DNA of 64,000 bases, from positions 496,001-560,000 of the forward strand of contig NHNU01000017.1 in assembly GCA_002785985.1 (NCBI GenBank). The letters are read 5' to 3'. Origin of the DNA: Microcyclosporella mali. Its lineage: Eukaryota > Ascomycota > Dothideomycetes > Mycosphaerellales > Mycosphaerellaceae. Numbering within the stretch: position 1 is the first letter of the stretch; every line of letters begins with the position of its first letter. The translations under genes and the position numbers were made by a program. This document shows, piece by piece, positions 1 to 9,778 of the stretch. The notes beneath the pieces were generated by a model that saw only the letters and a list, made by a program, of their open reading frames with translations, searched no databases and was not told where the DNA came from.

Positions 1-1065
1 CCGACTCTTTTCGAAGTCGATGAGTAGGGAGTCCAGCGGACATGAGGGCGGGCCGACGTTGGTCATGCGAGCGTGTAGCCGTCCATCTTGGTTGCTCGGC
101 GAGTGACGGGAAACAGCACTAGGTGAGCTGCGTGCCCGTGGCTGCTTGTTGTCCGAATCGAGAAGAAAATTAAGTCCCAGGCGGTCGCCATTAGTTTGAC
201 TTGAGGGTAGAGCAGGTGGCGGTTGTGTCTGCAATCCATTTCCGTTTGGCAAATGGCCCAGGCCCGGAGACCATTTTCTCCAAGAACCAGCCTCAGCAGA
301 CTGTTGTGCTCCTGAGCTCATTGACTGATCTACAGGACTGTGCTGTGCAGTCGCCGAGACTGGAGACTTTATATCTGGATGAATATATGGTTGCTGCTCA
401 CATGGCGGTGGTCCTTGCGGTTGCGCCTGGGCTGAGTACGTCGGTATCTGTACGTGCTGCTGTTGCACGTGAGAAACTGAAGGTAGTGGCGTTTGCTGAG
501 CAGTCAGCGCCGCAAGTTCTGAATCACAGTGCGTAAGCAAAGATATATAAATCGACCCATCGAGCCTCAACTCACCATTCAGCCGCGGATGCTGCCCTCC
601 AACAATACCAGCAACGGCCGCCAACCTCCCACGCAGCTCCTCGCATTCTGACAATGCGCGATCTCTCTCCTGAATCACACGTTGAAGGTCCTGATATGGC
701 TGCTGGCTCTCCAGTTCGCGTATCCTCTGCTCCAAGGACTCAATGGTATTCTTCGTCCGCTCCCGGATCGCTCGCTGTGCTTCCCGATCATTTGCGCGCT
801 TCTTCGCGAGCTGATCCGGCGTCAGACTGGAGACACTTCGGCTTCCCGGCGCTCCACTGGGTTTCCGCTTCCTACCATGCCCGGCAGCGATATGGTTCGG
901 TGTCGGCGTGTGCTCTTGCGAGAGGGCGGCTGTTGCCGTTGCGGCAGCGTGTGCAGCGTGCGGAAAGTTGGGTAGAGGGTATGGAGGAGTACGAGCGACA
1001 GGCGAGGCAGACGTAGAAGTCGAAGTCGAAGTGGCAGTGGCCGTGGGAGGTAGAGGTGGGTTCAT
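1..1065 (-). CDS. bZIP transcription factor, 5' part (runs off left edge)
   Basis: Nuclear DNA-binding regulator of the fungal Yap/AP-1-like bZIP class. From an ATG at 1065 the reverse strand gives an N-terminal Thr/Ser/Ala/Pro-rich tail (residues 1-65), then RKRKPSG and a basic region near residues 85-105 (KKRANDREAQRAIRERTK, signature Asn92...Arg101), then a leucine zipper (IESLEQRIRELES and onward). One intron at 519-575 (57 nt, GTGAGT...TTCAG) interrupts the coding sequence after the zipper; it is a multiple of three, so it can also be read through. Downstream exon sequence is Gln/Pro-rich and reaches CPLDSLLIDFEKSR at the edge, which resembles the start of the C-terminal domain (DUF3425) common in fungal bZIP proteins. 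The 3' end is outside the window. The family is clear; target genes cannot be told. Confidence 0.88.
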   Translation of the reverse strand, partial: MNPPLPPTATATSTSTSTSASPVARTPPYPLPNFPHAAHAAATATAALSQEHTPTPNHIAAGHGRKRKPSGAPGSRSVSSLTPDQLAKKRANDREAQRAIRERTKNTIESLEQRIRELESQQPYQDLQRVIQERDRALSECEELRGRLAAVAGIVGGQHPRLNGELRLDGSIYISLLTHCDSELAALTAQQTPLPSVSHVQQQHVQIPTYSAQAQPQGPPPCEQQPYIHPDIKSPVSATAQHSPVDQSMSSGAQQSAEAGSWRKWSPGLGHLPNGNGLQTQPPPALPSSQTNGDRLGLNFLLDSDNKQPRARSSPSAVSRHSPSNQDGRLHARMTNVGPPSCPLDSLLIDFEKSR

Positions 1066-2349
1066 GGCGAGAGTCTTGTTGTGCGCGAGAGGCCTGGGTG
1101 TGCTTGAGTAAGTCGGTTGTGCTAGCCGTGAATCATGAATCGCACAGGTCGCACCTTCCTCACTCCGGGAGGCGTAGAAGTCGTGGCACCTTCCTTGCGC
1201 GCTGTCGCATAGCATCCATCTCTCTCCTTGCCTGCGAAATAACAAAATTGAGGAAAACATACATTTCGATGGATGTTCTCGTTGTTATCCTCTTCGTACA
1301 TTCGCCCAAGACGCCCACTTCCTGCGCCTCGGATCCCTTGACCAGAGATCTACGATGAGGGCCTGACTCCTCACTCGCTCACTGTAGGGGATGAGAGACA
1401 GCACGGTTCTAATGGCAAAGTTATAGAGCTGTACGGAGAGACACGAAACGGAGAGCCCATCTCTGAAATTGAATGTCGATGATTGGCACGCTTATATGAG
1501 CATACAAGACTCCTCAACATGATGCCATTGGGTACGATACCACGCGCAACTTAGATCACGTCTGAAGTACGCCAATGACTCGCTTGAGCTGCAGATCAAA
1601 CTCTATCGCCGTTGATGCGTCAACTCAGGTTCCGCGAGAAGACAATTCCTGCGTGCATCCTGAAGATCTGCTTTTGCTCCAGGGCAATCATATTCTTCAG
1701 CACATGCATTAGAACAGCACCTGAGTCAGTAGCGGCAGGACCGAGGCCTTTAGGTGTGTATCGGATTGACGGCAGATTTCCACCTTTAGAGCCAGCAATG
1801 GCTTGCCACGAAGCGTGATTGGCGTCCCCGTGCGCAGAGATCGTGTTGCCATCATTTGTGCCCACGAATGATGTGGAGAGGTTCGGGCACCACGATCACC
1901 CTCGCCCTGTCGGTCGCAACTGATGCCTCTTTGGAAATGCAGCTGTAGTAATTGTGGAGAGCTCCTCATGTCAAGTAAGCCTGCGCAGCTCGAGTTGAAT
2001 GCTTGGTGGGCATGTATAGCCAGAGCACGCACCATGCATAGATTTCTAGGACGCGCATGTGCTTGAGCGAGTGACTACCGTCCAGCACAATCCTTATAGG
2101 GTTCATGTCAAACAAAGGGTTTGATTGAGTATGGTACCATCATGACTGGTAGTGAATACCGACGAGTGGTCACAAACACTGGCGATGTTGACCCTTGTCA
2201 GCGGTCAAAACTGAAAACGCCTCGTAACAAGATGATGTTTGACCCGGATCGATCGATTGCATGACACTGCAGTCACCATGGTGTCGTGAGAACTTGTGTA
2301 TCAGATCTGAACTTCAGTGTGAAGAGAGAAGTATGGAACCTTCTAAGCA
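1066..2349. other. Intergenic, upstream of bZIP gene and downstream of PRCC-like gene
   Basis: No convincing gene. Two short reverse-strand open frames (1620-1865 and 1709-2035) have no recognisable domain and overlap each other in different frames. The part next to 1065 is the presumed promoter and leader of the bZIP gene; a 10-base GCACCTTCCT motif occurs there twice, near 1151 and 1190. Confidence 0.5.
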
Positions 2350-3426
2350 TCATCCACGCCAGCCATATTGCTGACCTCCTTGGTTCCTGCGCCCTTCGGC
2401 CCACTTGTCCTCCATTGCGTCTTGCTGAGATACTGCGTTGTTGACCAGCTGCGTAAGATTGTGCTTGCCCGGCGCAATAGTCTTGACTGTCCTGGTCGGG
2501 ATCACTTCGCCTGCCTGTCGCAGCTTCTCGTTATGAGCATATTCAGAGTCGATGTTGAATTGCATGACGTTCGCATCCTTCCCTCCATTGCGTCCGAATA
2601 ATTGCCTCCGTTGCGCGGGAGTGAGCTTGAGGTCGTTGGCGGCGGCCTCCAGCGAGTTTGGATTGGCAGGACTGAGTAGAGCAGGAGGTTGTTCGATCTC
2701 GTCAGGCAGATATGCTTTGCCTTCTTGCGCCATCATGGGCTCGTATGTATCCGAGGATGTCGCTGCAATTACTGGAGCCTCTTCTTCTTGTTGCATCGAG
2801 AACAATGACCTTTTCGGCTTGGCTATGCCCTCCGCCTCTTTCGCAACCTTATCGGTGACTGCTTTCGCCATTGCAGAATGCTGCCCGCTCTCGGTGCTCT
2901 CTTTCCGTACGGCTACTGGCGGTGGAGTTTTGCTTGTGGTTTTCTTTTTCTTCTTGTTCTGAACACTTAGCGGCAGAAATCTAGTCGCTTTGCCCACGAG
3001 CTTCGGTTCCTCTGGGGCAGCTGCGGTTTTTCCACTAATCCCAAGATCTTCACTCATGCTCCATTCTGGCTCCTCCGCTGGCTCCAAATTTGCTACCGGG
3101 GCTGGGATGCGAGTGAAAGCAGCTTCACTGCTCGTCTTTAGACTGATGCCGGCCTTGGGCGCATTTTGTGCTGTCTTCTTTGGGGCTGGCAACAGGCTGT
3201 TGAAACCGCTGAAAGCTCCTCCTGTCCTCGCTCTCTTTGCAGGCGGCCCATCTGCACCCGCCTTGTCCGTCTGAGCCGGCTCTGGTCTGATACCAGGAAG
3301 ATCAACCTTGATTTTGCCTGCTGCTGCTTTTTGAAATGCTGGTCTCGCTGGCTGTGGCTCAGGCGCCTCTGGTGCCTTTGTGGACTCGCTCTCGCTCTCG
3401 CTGTCCGAATAGTCGACGAGAGCCAT
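2350..3426 (-). CDS. PRCC-domain nuclear protein
   Basis: Single-exon gene, 358 aa from the ATG at 3426. I chose this start because it opens with MALVDYSDSESESE, the usual beginning of the family, whereas the upstream in-frame ATG at 3654 adds 76 unconserved residues. The middle is low-complexity (Pro/Ala/Lys-rich, with KKKKK and PPAKRAR tracts that look like nuclear localisation signals). The last 110 residues carry the conserved part: LTPAQRRQLFGR, FNIDSEYAHNEKLR, IAPGKHNLTQLVNNA and the Tyr-Gly-Trp end. This matches the PRCC C-terminal domain, described as a mitotic checkpoint regulator in annotation and linked to pre-mRNA splicing in humans. Its role in fungi is not established. It is divergent with SIN1 across 260 bp. 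Confidence 0.88.
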   Translation of the reverse strand: MALVDYSDSESESESTKAPEAPEPQPARPAFQKAAAGKIKVDLPGIRPEPAQTDKAGADGPPAKRARTGGAFSGFNSLLPAPKKTAQNAPKAGISLKTSSEAAFTRIPAPVANLEPAEEPEWSMSEDLGISGKTAAAPEEPKLVGKATRFLPLSVQNKKKKKTTSKTPPPVAVRKESTESGQHSAMAKAVTDKVAKEAEGIAKPKRSLFSMQQEEEAPVIAATSSDTYEPMMAQEGKAYLPDEIEQPPALLSPANPNSLEAAANDLKLTPAQRRQLFGRNGGKDANVMQFNIDSEYAHNEKLRQAGEVIPTRTVKTIAPGKHNLTQLVNNAVSQQDAMEDKWAEGRRNQGGQQYGWRG

Positions 3427-3686
3427 ACTTGGCGGAGAATGGAGATGATGGAGGATTTGTAGCTTGTTCGTGAAAAAAGTCAAGCTTCGGCATGACTGGC
3501 GTGTGCTTCCCCACACTCTACTCCACGTGCGCATCGCATCGCGTACCAGACCCTTCCTACACTCTCTAGCGGCGATCTCTCCGACACCCACCTCCATCAC
3601 GACATGTTCAAGAGCCCTATGAGCGCGGTGAGCCAGCTGGCCTGGCATCTTCATGACACTGACGAGATCTACGTGACGACGCGATC
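3427..3686. promoter_or_regulatory. Shared 260-bp divergent promoter, PRCC-like / SIN1
   Basis: The two start codons point away from each other with only 260 bp between, so both promoters must lie here. No TATA box or clear factor site was recognised; a CACGTG-like CCACGTGC occurs near 3522. Confidence 0.6.
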
Positions 3687-6281
3687 ATGTCCCTCCTCAT
3701 GAACGAAGACTTTGCCATCTACCAATTGCGACTGGGATACTTGAACCAGATTCACGATGGCGTGGGCGAGCGACTGATCAATCTGAATCCCGCCGTCCTC
3801 AACAATCCCGCTTTCCGTACAGCAGGCTGGGTCGCAGACACTGCTGCGATCAAGCGATGTTACTCCCCACCTATTCCGACCGGCGGCGGGCCCGAAATCA
3901 GCAATGAGTACTTTCAAAGACCACGACGGCCGACTGGGAGGCCATTGGACGACGAATATGACGGCAACAAACGTGGTATGGTTACTGGCCAGCACGGAAG
4001 TGAGGACACTCTTGGTCCAGCAGGACTGCAGGCCAATGAAAGAAAGCGAGAGCGAAGACGAAGAAAAGAACAGCTTGAAGAGGACGACAGTTCAGACTTG
4101 AGCGATGACAGCGACGACGATGACTTAAAGGGTCCGGCTCAGAGTATCAAGTTCAGCAAGATGCCCATACGTAATCGTGCCCAGTCCTCTCCCTCGACTC
4201 AAGCTAGCACCTTGAAAGCTGAGTTTGCTGAAGAAGGACCGTCTGTCATGGTAACGAGTCCTTCTCAACCTCCCGAGAGCGTCGCTTTGGGAAGGATGCG
4301 GAGTGGCAGCTCCGGCCAGGTCGAGGCTGTGAAGCAGCGTGCCAGACGGGACACGACCACGAGCTCGGAAATGTCCAGCGATAACGATGTAGCGCCAGCT
4401 GCGTTCAAGAGGAAGCTGCCTGGTAGACCAGGCAAAGGCCCGAGCGTTCTTAGAATGGACGATGATATTCAAGAGGAAGACTTGGAAGGAGAGCTGAACA
4501 CTGATCTAGAAGATGAGGACGAAGACGATATCGATGCCGCGTCGGATCTGAGTGACGAGTTCGAAGGCACGGCAGAATCACTTTCAATGCTCGGCATACC
4601 GGGAGCTAGCACTGGCTTGTCAGGTTCCCCTATCAAGCCCCCTCCTGATATGCTGCCTGCCGTGTCTGCGATCAGTGGGTCCCCGAAAAAGCATCCACGC
4701 GAGGCTCTTCCAAGATTGCCAAAGCTTCCACCAGGCCAACGTCCAATGAGTATGGCACCGCAGCCAACGTCGATGATAAGCATGATGATCAGAGGAAATG
4801 GCGGTGGCGTAAGTGACAAGCCATTTCAGCAGTATGCTTCACTCTCTGGCAAAGATGAACAGAGTCCAATCTGGATCAAAATCTACGCTCCGTTTTCCGA
4901 AGATCCAAACAAGCCCATTCAAGTGCCTATCTTACGTATGAAGGACAATCGCCCAGTGACGGTAGCAGAGCTGATAGGCCTATCGCTATGGAGATATGTG
5001 GAAGAAGAATACAAACCATCCATCCCAACTGATGAATGGAATGTGAATTGGTGGACACTTCGCATAGTAGAAGATGAAGAGATTGACTTCGACTTTCCTG
5101 CTCTCGTGCGGACCCGTCCGGTCGTGGATTTCACCTCGAATAACAACAAGCCGCCCGCTCGTAGAGCACGAGATAAGCCTTGGGATGAGTTCGGTCTCGT
5201 GAAGGCAACGCCAGAACAGTTCAAAGAGAACGAAGATCTGACGCCCCAAATTGGCGAGGCAGGACGTCCAGGTCCCCAGCCTACGCCCATATTGGAGGCG
5301 CCAAAGGCTCTCATACCAGCACCAATGTCACGGACAGCTTCAGACGCGCCCCCGACTCCAAACGTGTCCTTTAACCCGTCTCGCAATCCCATAACAGGAC
5401 CGGGCTTTGCTCCGAATGCTTTTAGAAAAGACTCTTCCGCGCTTCTAGATATGCCGCAGAGAGAGGGTAGACAGGGCGCTGCCAAGACAGGAGCTCCACG
5501 AAAAGTCATAGTCAGCTTTACAGACTCCCAGACGTTCGCGACTCGCACAGAGACATTTGAGACAACAGCAGACAGCTACATTGCCGAGATTTTTGAGAAA
5601 GCCTGTGCCAAGATGGGGCTTGAGAAAGGCTCTCATGTCTTTAAGGTGCACGGCACGCAGACTGTCGCGCCTCTCGATCGCACTGTCGAGGCTCTCAGCG
5701 ATAAACTCCACCTCGACCTCGTGCGAAGACGCTTTGCAGGAGGCGACGGCATCTTTGGTCTCGGCCTCTCCGGCTCGCCAGGTAGTTCATCACCAAACGC
5801 ACCCCTTGATCTGGCGCCAGCCAATGCCACACCCACCCACGCAAAGAAGAAGGGCGGCATGAAAGGCTTCACTCTGCATCCTCTGGCCGCGGCGCAGAAA
5901 TCAGAACTCAACACCGCATCGACTGTAGCCCTCGCTCTCGATCGTGAAGGCAAACGCTACAACGTCATGCGCAAACAGCCTCTAAGCTTTGCCGCCACAC
6001 ATCCACGCATCCTCATCATCACGCCAGAGTACATGACCATTATGCCTGCGGCGCCGGACAGTTTGGCGGCGCCCTCGGGTAAAGTGACAAATGTGCCCAT
6101 GACTAGCGTTATTGGGGCGAAAGTCAGCAGGAAGCATCCAAAGATGGTGCGGATCAAGGTCTTCAGGGAGAAGGAGACGAAATTGTACGACTTCGAGGCT
6201 GCAAATCATCGGGAGGCGGAGGAGATTGTTGTGGATGTTAGGAGAGGTATGGAGGCTTTCGGGCCTGGCTGGAGGTCGTGA
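3687..6281 (+). CDS. sin1: SIN1/AVO1, TORC2 subunit
   Basis: Intronless gene, 864 aa. SIN1 is a core subunit of TOR complex 2; it recruits AGC-kinase substrates through the CRIM domain and sits at the plasma membrane through its PH domain. The N-terminus (MSLLMNEDFAIYQLRLGYLN) is the conserved family opening. An acidic Ser/Asp-rich stretch follows (about 130-150) and another near 270-300. The CRIM domain covers about 360-490 (SPIWIKIYAPF, PVTVAELIGLSLWRYVEEEY, WWTLRIVEDEEIDFDFPAL). A Ras-binding-like ubiquitin fold lies at about 605-685 (RKVIVSFTDSQ, LHLDLVRRRF). The PH domain lies at about 755-860 (RYNVMRKQPLSF, RILIITPEYMTIMPA, KLYDFEAANHREAEEI). The full set of domains, in order and without frame breaks, makes this call firm. 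Confidence 0.95.
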   Translation: MSLLMNEDFAIYQLRLGYLNQIHDGVGERLINLNPAVLNNPAFRTAGWVADTAAIKRCYSPPIPTGGGPEISNEYFQRPRRPTGRPLDDEYDGNKRGMVTGQHGSEDTLGPAGLQANERKRERRRRKEQLEEDDSSDLSDDSDDDDLKGPAQSIKFSKMPIRNRAQSSPSTQASTLKAEFAEEGPSVMVTSPSQPPESVALGRMRSGSSGQVEAVKQRARRDTTTSSEMSSDNDVAPAAFKRKLPGRPGKGPSVLRMDDDIQEEDLEGELNTDLEDEDEDDIDAASDLSDEFEGTAESLSMLGIPGASTGLSGSPIKPPPDMLPAVSAISGSPKKHPREALPRLPKLPPGQRPMSMAPQPTSMISMMIRGNGGGVSDKPFQQYASLSGKDEQSPIWIKIYAPFSEDPNKPIQVPILRMKDNRPVTVAELIGLSLWRYVEEEYKPSIPTDEWNVNWWTLRIVEDEEIDFDFPALVRTRPVVDFTSNNNKPPARRARDKPWDEFGLVKATPEQFKENEDLTPQIGEAGRPGPQPTPILEAPKALIPAPMSRTASDAPPTPNVSFNPSRNPITGPGFAPNAFRKDSSALLDMPQREGRQGAAKTGAPRKVIVSFTDSQTFATRTETFETTADSYIAEIFEKACAKMGLEKGSHVFKVHGTQTVAPLDRTVEALSDKLHLDLVRRRFAGGDGIFGLGLSGSPGSSSPNAPLDLAPANATPTHAKKKGGMKGFTLHPLAAAQKSELNTASTVALALDREGKRYNVMRKQPLSFAATHPRILIITPEYMTIMPAAPDSLAAPSGKVTNVPMTSVIGAKVSRKHPKMVRIKVFREKETKLYDFEAANHREAEEIVVDVRRGMEAFGPGWRS

Positions 6282-7000
6282 CGACGATGAATACGTGTAA
6301 TTTTGAACTTTGTAAGATATTCGGGAATGCCCGTCCCCAACCTCGTTCGTCCCCTTCCTCGTTCGTAACAACCCAGCTCACTACTTCGACCGAAACACAC
6401 CACACCCACGATGCCTAAAGTTATCGATGTCGACCTCCTGGCACATGAGCATTCAAGTGCCTCCGTGGTGCAGCTTATGGTCTCGACCAGCGTCTTGCGG
6501 GTGCAAGATTGCAAGCCGTGAATGGCGCAGGAGAGGAGGCTGAGCAGAAGATTGGAGATGCGGTCTGAAGATCTCGTATGCACGCCGGTACCACTCGATC
6601 TTGTGCTCTTGAAAAGAACCTGTGCCCTTGAGGAGGTGGAAATGTACCTCTGAAGAAATGAAAAACATCCCCGGAAGTAGATATTTTCTCGAAGACGTGA
6701 CATGTTGCGCTTGAGGAACATAGAAATCGTATCCTGAACGAATGGAATCGTGCGCTCGAAGTCATCTTACCTTCGGAGAAATGACACTATATCTGTGCAG
6801 ACAATACCCTTGAAACAACCATATCCTCAAGGTTGATCCCTCGAAGGACCTGGAACTCCAAACGAAAGACATGCTCGAAAAAGCGTTTGTTCTTAGGCGG
6901 AAGGGGAAAATCACAATGAAAGCAGTGATTACTGTTACAGCTAACTCTAATGTTGCTCTCTAGTTGAGCGCTAGGACGCTTCCCGATGTATGAGATCAAT
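6282..7000. other. Intergenic between SIN1 and alpha-glucosidase relic
   Basis: SIN1 3' region followed by a repeat-like stretch (described separately). Short open frames on both strands have no domain and overlap each other. The first 85 bases include CCCGTCCCCAACCTCGTTCG-type pyrimidine repeats (6329-6366) that recur elsewhere in the window. Confidence 0.5.
6595..6880 (+). repeat. Degenerate tandem repeat, about 21-nt unit
   Basis: On the + strand the motif CTTGARGAA / CTCGAAG recurs about every 19-23 bases (for example near 6609, 6629, 6650, 6690, 6712, 6733, 6754, 6809, 6841 and 6872), each followed by a purine-rich GAAAT or GGAAT segment. Units are strongly diverged and the array holds stops in every frame, so it is not a present-day coding repeat. 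The 21-nt spacing equals seven codons and could be the remains of a heptad-coding sequence; that is inference. Confidence 0.4.
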
Positions 7001-8088
7001 TCAATATCCAAATACCAAAACCTCGTACACACCCAAGCTCACGACTTCTCCACTGAGAACCTCACCGTCCTCTCCATGCTCCAGCCCAGACTCTACGTCC
7101 ACACGATTCGTCATATTCAACACAACCAAGACATCCCTCACACCTTCAACTGCCCTACCCTTCGCTTTTGTCACTCCTGGCAAAGGCTTCCGCCAGTAGG
7201 CAAAGACGGCGCCTTCGCCCATCGTGCTCTGCACTGGTTCAAAATCACCAAATACGAGAGCTTCCGGATACCTGCGTCGGACCGCGATGCGCCTGGTCCA
7301 GAATTTGAGCACCGAATCCTTATCTCGAGACTGAGAGCTTATGTTGCAGAGAGCGCTATCGGTGTTCATAGGAGTCCAAGTTGTTGCCGCAGAAGTGAAG
7401 CCAGCGTGAGGCTCTGTGGCGTTTCATGGGAGTGGAGCGCGAGCGTGATCGCGGGCTTTGAGGAGGACTTCTTCGTATACGTCAGTCATGTCGACTTTGT
7501 CCCTCGAGATTCCGCTCTCAGTGGCGCGGGAGTCGAGAATGTCCTCGAGGGTTCGCTTCGTCTCGAGGTCTGGGTAAGAAGATATAGGGATTCCGGGGCT
7601 AAGATTTGACATACCGAGTTCTTGGTCTTGGTAGATGAAGAGCGTGCCGCCGAGGGTAGTCTCAAGCATCGCGAGCATCTTGGCGACCTTCTCGCGGCTC
7701 TCAGGTTTGCGATCGCCGAAACGTGTGACAGAGCGGCCGGTATCGTGGGATTCCAGCCAGATAGGCTGCCAGCTACCGTTTGAAAACGCCATTTCAGATT
7801 GCCAAAGTGCTACGAGGCGTTTGAATTCTGACAGCTTCACGTCACTGTGGGAGAATTTGCCGTTCAATCGATGGCCCGGTAGTTTACGACGTCGTAGCCC
7901 ATGTCTACTCCGCTGGACTTGTAGCATGCTGCGAGCCAGACGGCGTCGATGCCGAGAGAGGCCAGATATGGTACCTGGGAAATGATGCCGGGGATGTCAC
8001 CGATACCATCAGCGTTGAAATCTTCGAATGAGGAAGGGTAGATCTCGTAGATGGTGGCGGTATGCCACCACTTGGTGAACGAAGGCAT
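7001..8088 (-). pseudogene. Alpha-glucosidase (GH13 maltase) pseudogene with internal deletion and stop
   Basis: The reverse strand opens with the N-terminus of a fungal maltase (KWWHTATIYEIYPSSFEDFN, GIGDIPGIISQVPYLASLG, VDMGYDVVNYRAID; about 75 codons). At about 7868 it jumps, with a frame change, straight to the part normally near residue 300 (FKRLVALWQSEM, WLESHDTGRSVTRFG, GTLFIYQDQELGM). About 220-240 codons of the (beta/alpha)8 barrel are absent, including the Asp nucleophile and Glu acid/base regions. In the second part an in-frame TGA at 7424-7426 stands where the family has PMQWN, consistent with TGG to TGA. The same frame then continues (HAGFTS, DSVLKFWTRRIAVRRRYPEA) to a natural C-terminus at 7001. 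Intact relatives are about 580 aa. The deletion removes catalytic residues, so no splicing could restore an active enzyme. Confidence 0.85.
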
Positions 8089-8509
8089 CTCTGTCGCTGC
8101 TTCGTGGTGCTGTCAGTCGGTATGAGCTACGTTCTGCGATTGGTAATCGTGTCAAATGAAGTATGCCCGAGGATTATAAATTCGCGGTACAGCTGCAGTC
8201 ACGTAGCATGTGCTTGATGACTGCGTCATTATAATTGATCACAGCATATTCAAGCAAGTGGTGACATGGTGCGTGACCTGCGCATTAGCCAAGCCTCATC
8301 AGTGCATGCCATACTCTGCTGGAGCATCAGCCACAGGGTCAACAGCTGCAGCTGTAACCTCGCAATGCTGCCCAGTGGTTGCAAGTGTTCGCCCGCGATC
8401 CAGCTTGCGCGAAATCAGCATGTGACAGCGGAAGCTCGCACGTTGCTAGGTGATCGGTATACATTGGAGCCGCATATCTCGAATGACCAATGCTAGCACA
8501 GGAATTCTT
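8089..8509. other. Intergenic, former alpha-glucosidase promoter region
   Basis: No gene seen. It lies 5' of the alpha-glucosidase relic and 3' of the alpha/beta hydrolase gene. The only notable sequence is a GAGGATTATAAATTCGCGG segment near 8170, TATA-like on the + strand. Confidence 0.4.
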
Positions 8510-9778
8510 TTATGCCGCCTTGGTCTGCTCGATGCTTTGCGAAATGACCTTGACCATGGCTTTGAGGCCACTTTGTCGATCTTCTTGCTTGTTGCACAAG
8601 AATAACTTGACTACAGGCCAGGCATGAATCCATCCCGGCTCCTCATATTCTTTCACTGCAATGTCAGATCTGCGCAGTCTCGCGATCAAATCTCTTGCCT
8701 CAGGTGCAAAGACTTCCTCGGCACCATAGATGAAATACCAGCCTTTACTTGGCGTCGCTCGTTTCCACCAGCTCATGTCATCACATCGTCCTGGCGACAC
8801 CATGGCATTATCTTGAGAAGCGTGCTGTCCGATGTATTGGGATCCATACACGCGCAGACTGTCCTCATTGAGATAATCTGATGGCGTGTTCTTGTTCTTG
8901 GGTGAGATGATTGTTGCCCAAGGAGAAATGATGACCGCCAGACCCGGCATCTTGTCCCTGGTTGAAGAATATCCGGATATGCATAGCATCAAAGACATCA
9001 TCAATGTTGCACCTGCTGAGTCGCCACTGACTACAATCCTGGATGGGTCGTCGATCAATGAAAGGACATATTTGTATCCGGCGAGCGCTTCCTGAACCTG
9101 CGTTGGATATACGGCCTCCGGGACTAGGGTGTACTCGAGAGCGAACAGTGCTGGATTGTCATAACCAGCGTCCTTCAATAGAGAGAGCCAGACGAAGAGA
9201 AACTCCAGATAGAAGTACGAAGATCCCATGGAGAATCCTCCTCCGTGACAATAGTACAAAACAATATCAGGTCTTCGCGACGCATCAACGACAGCATAAA
9301 TGCCCTTAACATCCTCTCTATTGACCTCGCGCCAGTAGACAGGGCTTCTGAGGAAGCCGTGTCGAAGCATTCGGAATCTCATGAATGGCAAGGCAACCCA
9401 TTTCGAGAAGAAGACTTTCCCAATCGAAGCTGGTATATCTGCGAACGCATAGCGAACACATCGGATCACAACATCCTGGAAGAGTGTCGCTTGTCGTACG
9501 AATGGCGACTTTTGGTCCCGCGGAGTCAAGTAGCGTTCGGAGAGTAGTTGAGACGGCATCTTGAAAGCTGGAATGGCATTGTTCAGGAGATCGATCTGGA
9601 GGAAATCATGTTCGTTAGACTTACCGAGAAAAGGCATTGCTTTGATCCCACATTTTGCTGTGGTCCAAAAGCCAACGTGTATGAGGAGCTGCGGTGCGAG
9701 AAAGAGAAGGAAGATGAAACAGTCGACCCAAGCAATCTGACCGAGAATCATTGTAGCGACAGTGAGAACGATAAGCAC
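8510..9778 (-). CDS. Alpha/beta hydrolase-3 (HSL/GDXG-type) with N-terminal membrane segment
   Basis: Single exon, 422 aa. It is probably an esterase/lipase-like serine hydrolase; substrate unknown. The oxyanion-hole motif HGGG is at residues 178-181 and the nucleophile elbow GDSAG at 252-256 (Ser254), both typical of the hormone-sensitive-lipase family. The likely catalytic His is His385 (GWIHAWP). The acidic partner is probably Glu354 or Glu355 (YGAEEVFAPE), where relatives often have Asp. Residues 1-38 are strongly hydrophobic (MLIVLTVATMILGQ..., FIFLLFLAP), suggesting a membrane anchor. It lies downstream of nothing on its strand and diverges from the RING gene over 656 bp. The family is sure; physiological role is not. 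Confidence 0.87.
   Translation of the reverse strand: MLIVLTVATMILGQIAWVDCFIFLLFLAPQLLIHVGFWTTAKCGIKAMPFLGKSNEHDFLQIDLLNNAIPAFKMPSQLLSERYLTPRDQKSPFVRQATLFQDVVIRCVRYAFADIPASIGKVFFSKWVALPFMRFRMLRHGFLRSPVYWREVNREDVKGIYAVVDASRRPDIVLYYCHGGGFSMGSSYFYLEFLFVWLSLLKDAGYDNPALFALEYTLVPEAVYPTQVQEALAGYKYVLSLIDDPSRIVVSGDSAGATLMMSLMLCISGYSSTRDKMPGLAVIISPWATIISPKNKNTPSDYLNEDSLRVYGSQYIGQHASQDNAMVSPGRCDDMSWWKRATPSKGWYFIYGAEEVFAPEARDLIARLRRSDIAVKEYEEPGWIHAWPVVKLFLCNKQEDRQSGLKAMVKVISQSIEQTKAA

Noticed and set aside
1620..2035. Two overlapping reverse-strand open frames downstream of the PRCC-like gene
   Set aside because: Mutually exclusive frames, no domain, no splice pattern.
3427..3654. N-terminal extension of the PRCC-like protein to 3654
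   Set aside because: Unconserved, and the internal MALVDYSDSESE start is the family start.
7001..8088. Reading the alpha-glucosidase as an intact gene with introns
   Set aside because: The barrel core is physically missing, so no intron could hide it, and the TGA lies inside a conserved block without splice sites around it.
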